Below are positions 63,496 through 64,000 of a DNA stretch of 64,000 bases, piece by piece. Numbering within the stretch: position 1 is the stretch's first letter; every line of letters starts with the position of its first letter. The notes under the pieces were generated by a model. It was not told the DNA's origin and searched no databases. It saw only the letters and a program-made list of their open reading frames with translations. The DNA is from Diacronema lutheri (lineage: Eukaryota; Haptophyta; Pavlovophyceae; Pavlovales; Pavlovaceae), in the NCBI GenBank assembly GCA_019448385.1, contig JAGTXO010000029.1, forward strand, positions 248,001 through 312,000, given 5' to 3'. The position numbers and the translations under genes are program-made.

Positions 63496-64000
63496 CGCGG
63501 GCGGCGCGGGCGGCGCGGGCGGCGCGGGCGGCGGCGGCCTTCCCGCCGAAGCGGCGCTTGGCGGCTCGCCGACGGCGGCGGCAACGGCGGCGGCGGCGAC
63601 GAGCTGCGCTGCGGCTACGCCGCCCGTCGGCGTCGCCGCCGTTAGTGGCGGCGACGAACGGCGGCTACCTGTCGGCGTCGCCGCCGTTGGTGGCGGCGAC
63701 GAACGGCGGCTACCCGTCGGCGTCGCGCTTGCGCTCCTGTCCGCGCCTGCGCACGAGGCGGCGGCGCGCGTGCGCGCCGCCGGCGGGCGCGCGCCCGCCG
63801 CGTCCGCCGCGCGCGCGCCGCCCGCGTGGCTGACGGCTGCGCAGTGGGCGCTTCTGCACGCGCTATCGGCGGGCGTTCCGTCGCTGCGCGCGCTTCCCCA
63901 GTCGCTCGCGCACGCCGACGCGGGCTGGCGCGCGTGGCTAAAGGCTGCAGCCCCCGAAGCGGAGGCCGTGCCCGACTTTGAGAATGTCATCTCGCACACC
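46120..64000 (+). CDS. very large divergent dynein heavy chain, 3' end beyond window
   Basis: Predicted exons are 46120-47708, 49042-62526 and 62767-64000 onward, already about 5436 residues. Tail: RYWRARTSHLKSVLEQLRAP and DERLTDAVNEAQDNAK, YLGTLDGHLEAL, YNRIARTLVEFETLW. Linker: WLRVQTAWLYVEGIFASG, FARFAFISNTALIEML. AAA1 starts at LLFGCEFQRACARVVVTPL, with P-loop GAPGSGKA (Lys about 2328) and Walker B LVLDELH. AAA2 has GPTSCGKT and PATVSRAAL. AAA3 has GGEAVGKR and LLVVDDAGAP. AAA4 has GPGSGGCS. The stalk coiled coils and tip lie at about 60740-61740, and AAA5 starts at WVEHGVPSDEHSM. The window ends before AAA6. Ordinary heavy chains are near 3500 residues at this point, so there is a large excess of Gly/Ala/Asp inserts. 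Axonemal or cytoplasmic class cannot be decided. Three of four readable P-loops depart from the family. Confidence 0.9.
47731..48957. repeat. 17-bp minisatellite, about 72 copies, in dynein intron 1
   Basis: The unit is CGCACCGCACGCCCTGT with few point variants (CTTGT, TGCAC, CGCGC, GACCTGT). It fills most of the 1333-bp intron 47709-49041. A distinctive block containing a shortened 12-bp unit and GTTGCACC occurs at about 48086 and again 505 bp later at 48591, so part of the array was duplicated as a whole. Because 17 is not a multiple of 3, the array is open in all frames and on both strands and yields long false ORFs. Confidence 0.97.
60125..60530 (+). repeat. 45-bp coding repeat, 9 copies, each a perfect hairpin
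   Basis: The unit encodes QKLPAPTDEGGVGGH and starts near 60125, 60170, 60215, 60260, 60305, 60350, 60395, 60440 and 60485 (last copy diverged). Inside each unit CGCCCACCGAC and GTCGGTGGGCG form an 11-bp inverted repeat around a 9-base loop. It lies in a dynein insert between AAA4 and the stalk. Confidence 0.95.
62641..62756 (+). repeat. CCCCT microsatellite in dynein intron 2
   Basis: About 20 CCCCT units with two small interruptions fill the 3' half of the 240-bp intron 62527-62766, directly upstream of the acceptor CGCGCAG. The tract is a nearly pure pyrimidine run on the gene strand. Confidence 0.95.
63626..63730 (+). repeat. 45-bp coding repeat, 2.3 copies, with internal hairpin
   Basis: Units start at 63626, 63671 and 63716 (partial) and encode about PVGVAAVGGGDERRL. 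Each has GTCGCCGCC and GGCGGCGAC as inverted arms. The period and the hairpin layout match the 60.1-kb array although the sequence differs. Confidence 0.85.

Overview
The window looks like nuclear DNA of a very GC-rich unicellular eukaryote, most likely a microalga with a secondary plastid. A haptophyte such as a pavlovophyte would fit, but that is an inference. The evidence is spliced genes with GT-AG introns, a dynein heavy chain, a TBC protein, a homeodomain and a double-AP2 factor, a mitochondrial-type bL35, and a triosephosphate isomerase with a signal-peptide-plus-transit-like leader. I see no bacterial operons, CRISPR arrays, rRNA or tRNA genes. Exon borders below were set by joining frames that show protein family similarity at GT...AG borders with matching phase. 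They are predictions, not transcript-supported.

Layout. 0-5 kb: an ABHD17-like hydrolase (+) and a homeodomain gene (-), then 1.5 kb without a clear gene. 5.8-17 kb: a full-length ABCA transporter (+), TPI (-) and a small Cys-rich membrane protein (+). 17-28 kb: a membrane-anchored TBC protein (-), TDP1 (+), a double-AP2 factor (+), a kinase with HERC2/KEG-like repeats (-) and an unresolved gene with a GDS motif (-). 28-37.5 kb: bL35 (+), a 5'-nucleotidase (-), an unknown type I membrane protein (-), tyrosyl-tRNA synthetase (+), a coiled-coil protein (-) and a WWE protein (-). 37.5-46 kb: a tricorn-type protease (+), a cupin (-) and an RBBP6/Mpe1-like DWNN-RING protein (-). 46-64 kb: a very large, divergent dynein heavy chain (+) that runs off the window.

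Genes are packed closely. Divergent pairs have 53-113 bp between start codons, and two convergent stop codons lie 19 bp apart. There is no single pathway. Themes are membrane traffic and lipid handling (TBC, ABCA, ABHD17), organelle translation (bL35, TyrRS), proteolysis and ubiquitin (tricorn, WWE, DWNN-RING), RNA and DNA maintenance (RBBP6, TDP1) and motility (dynein).

The most unusual items are a tricorn protease with its whole catalytic tetrad in a eukaryotic setting; a dynein whose AAA1, AAA3 and AAA4 P-loops are all degenerate; minisatellites that copy splice-site sequence inside introns; a strong GTGCG preference at 5' splice sites; and a short dispersed element flanked by 9-12 bp direct repeats.
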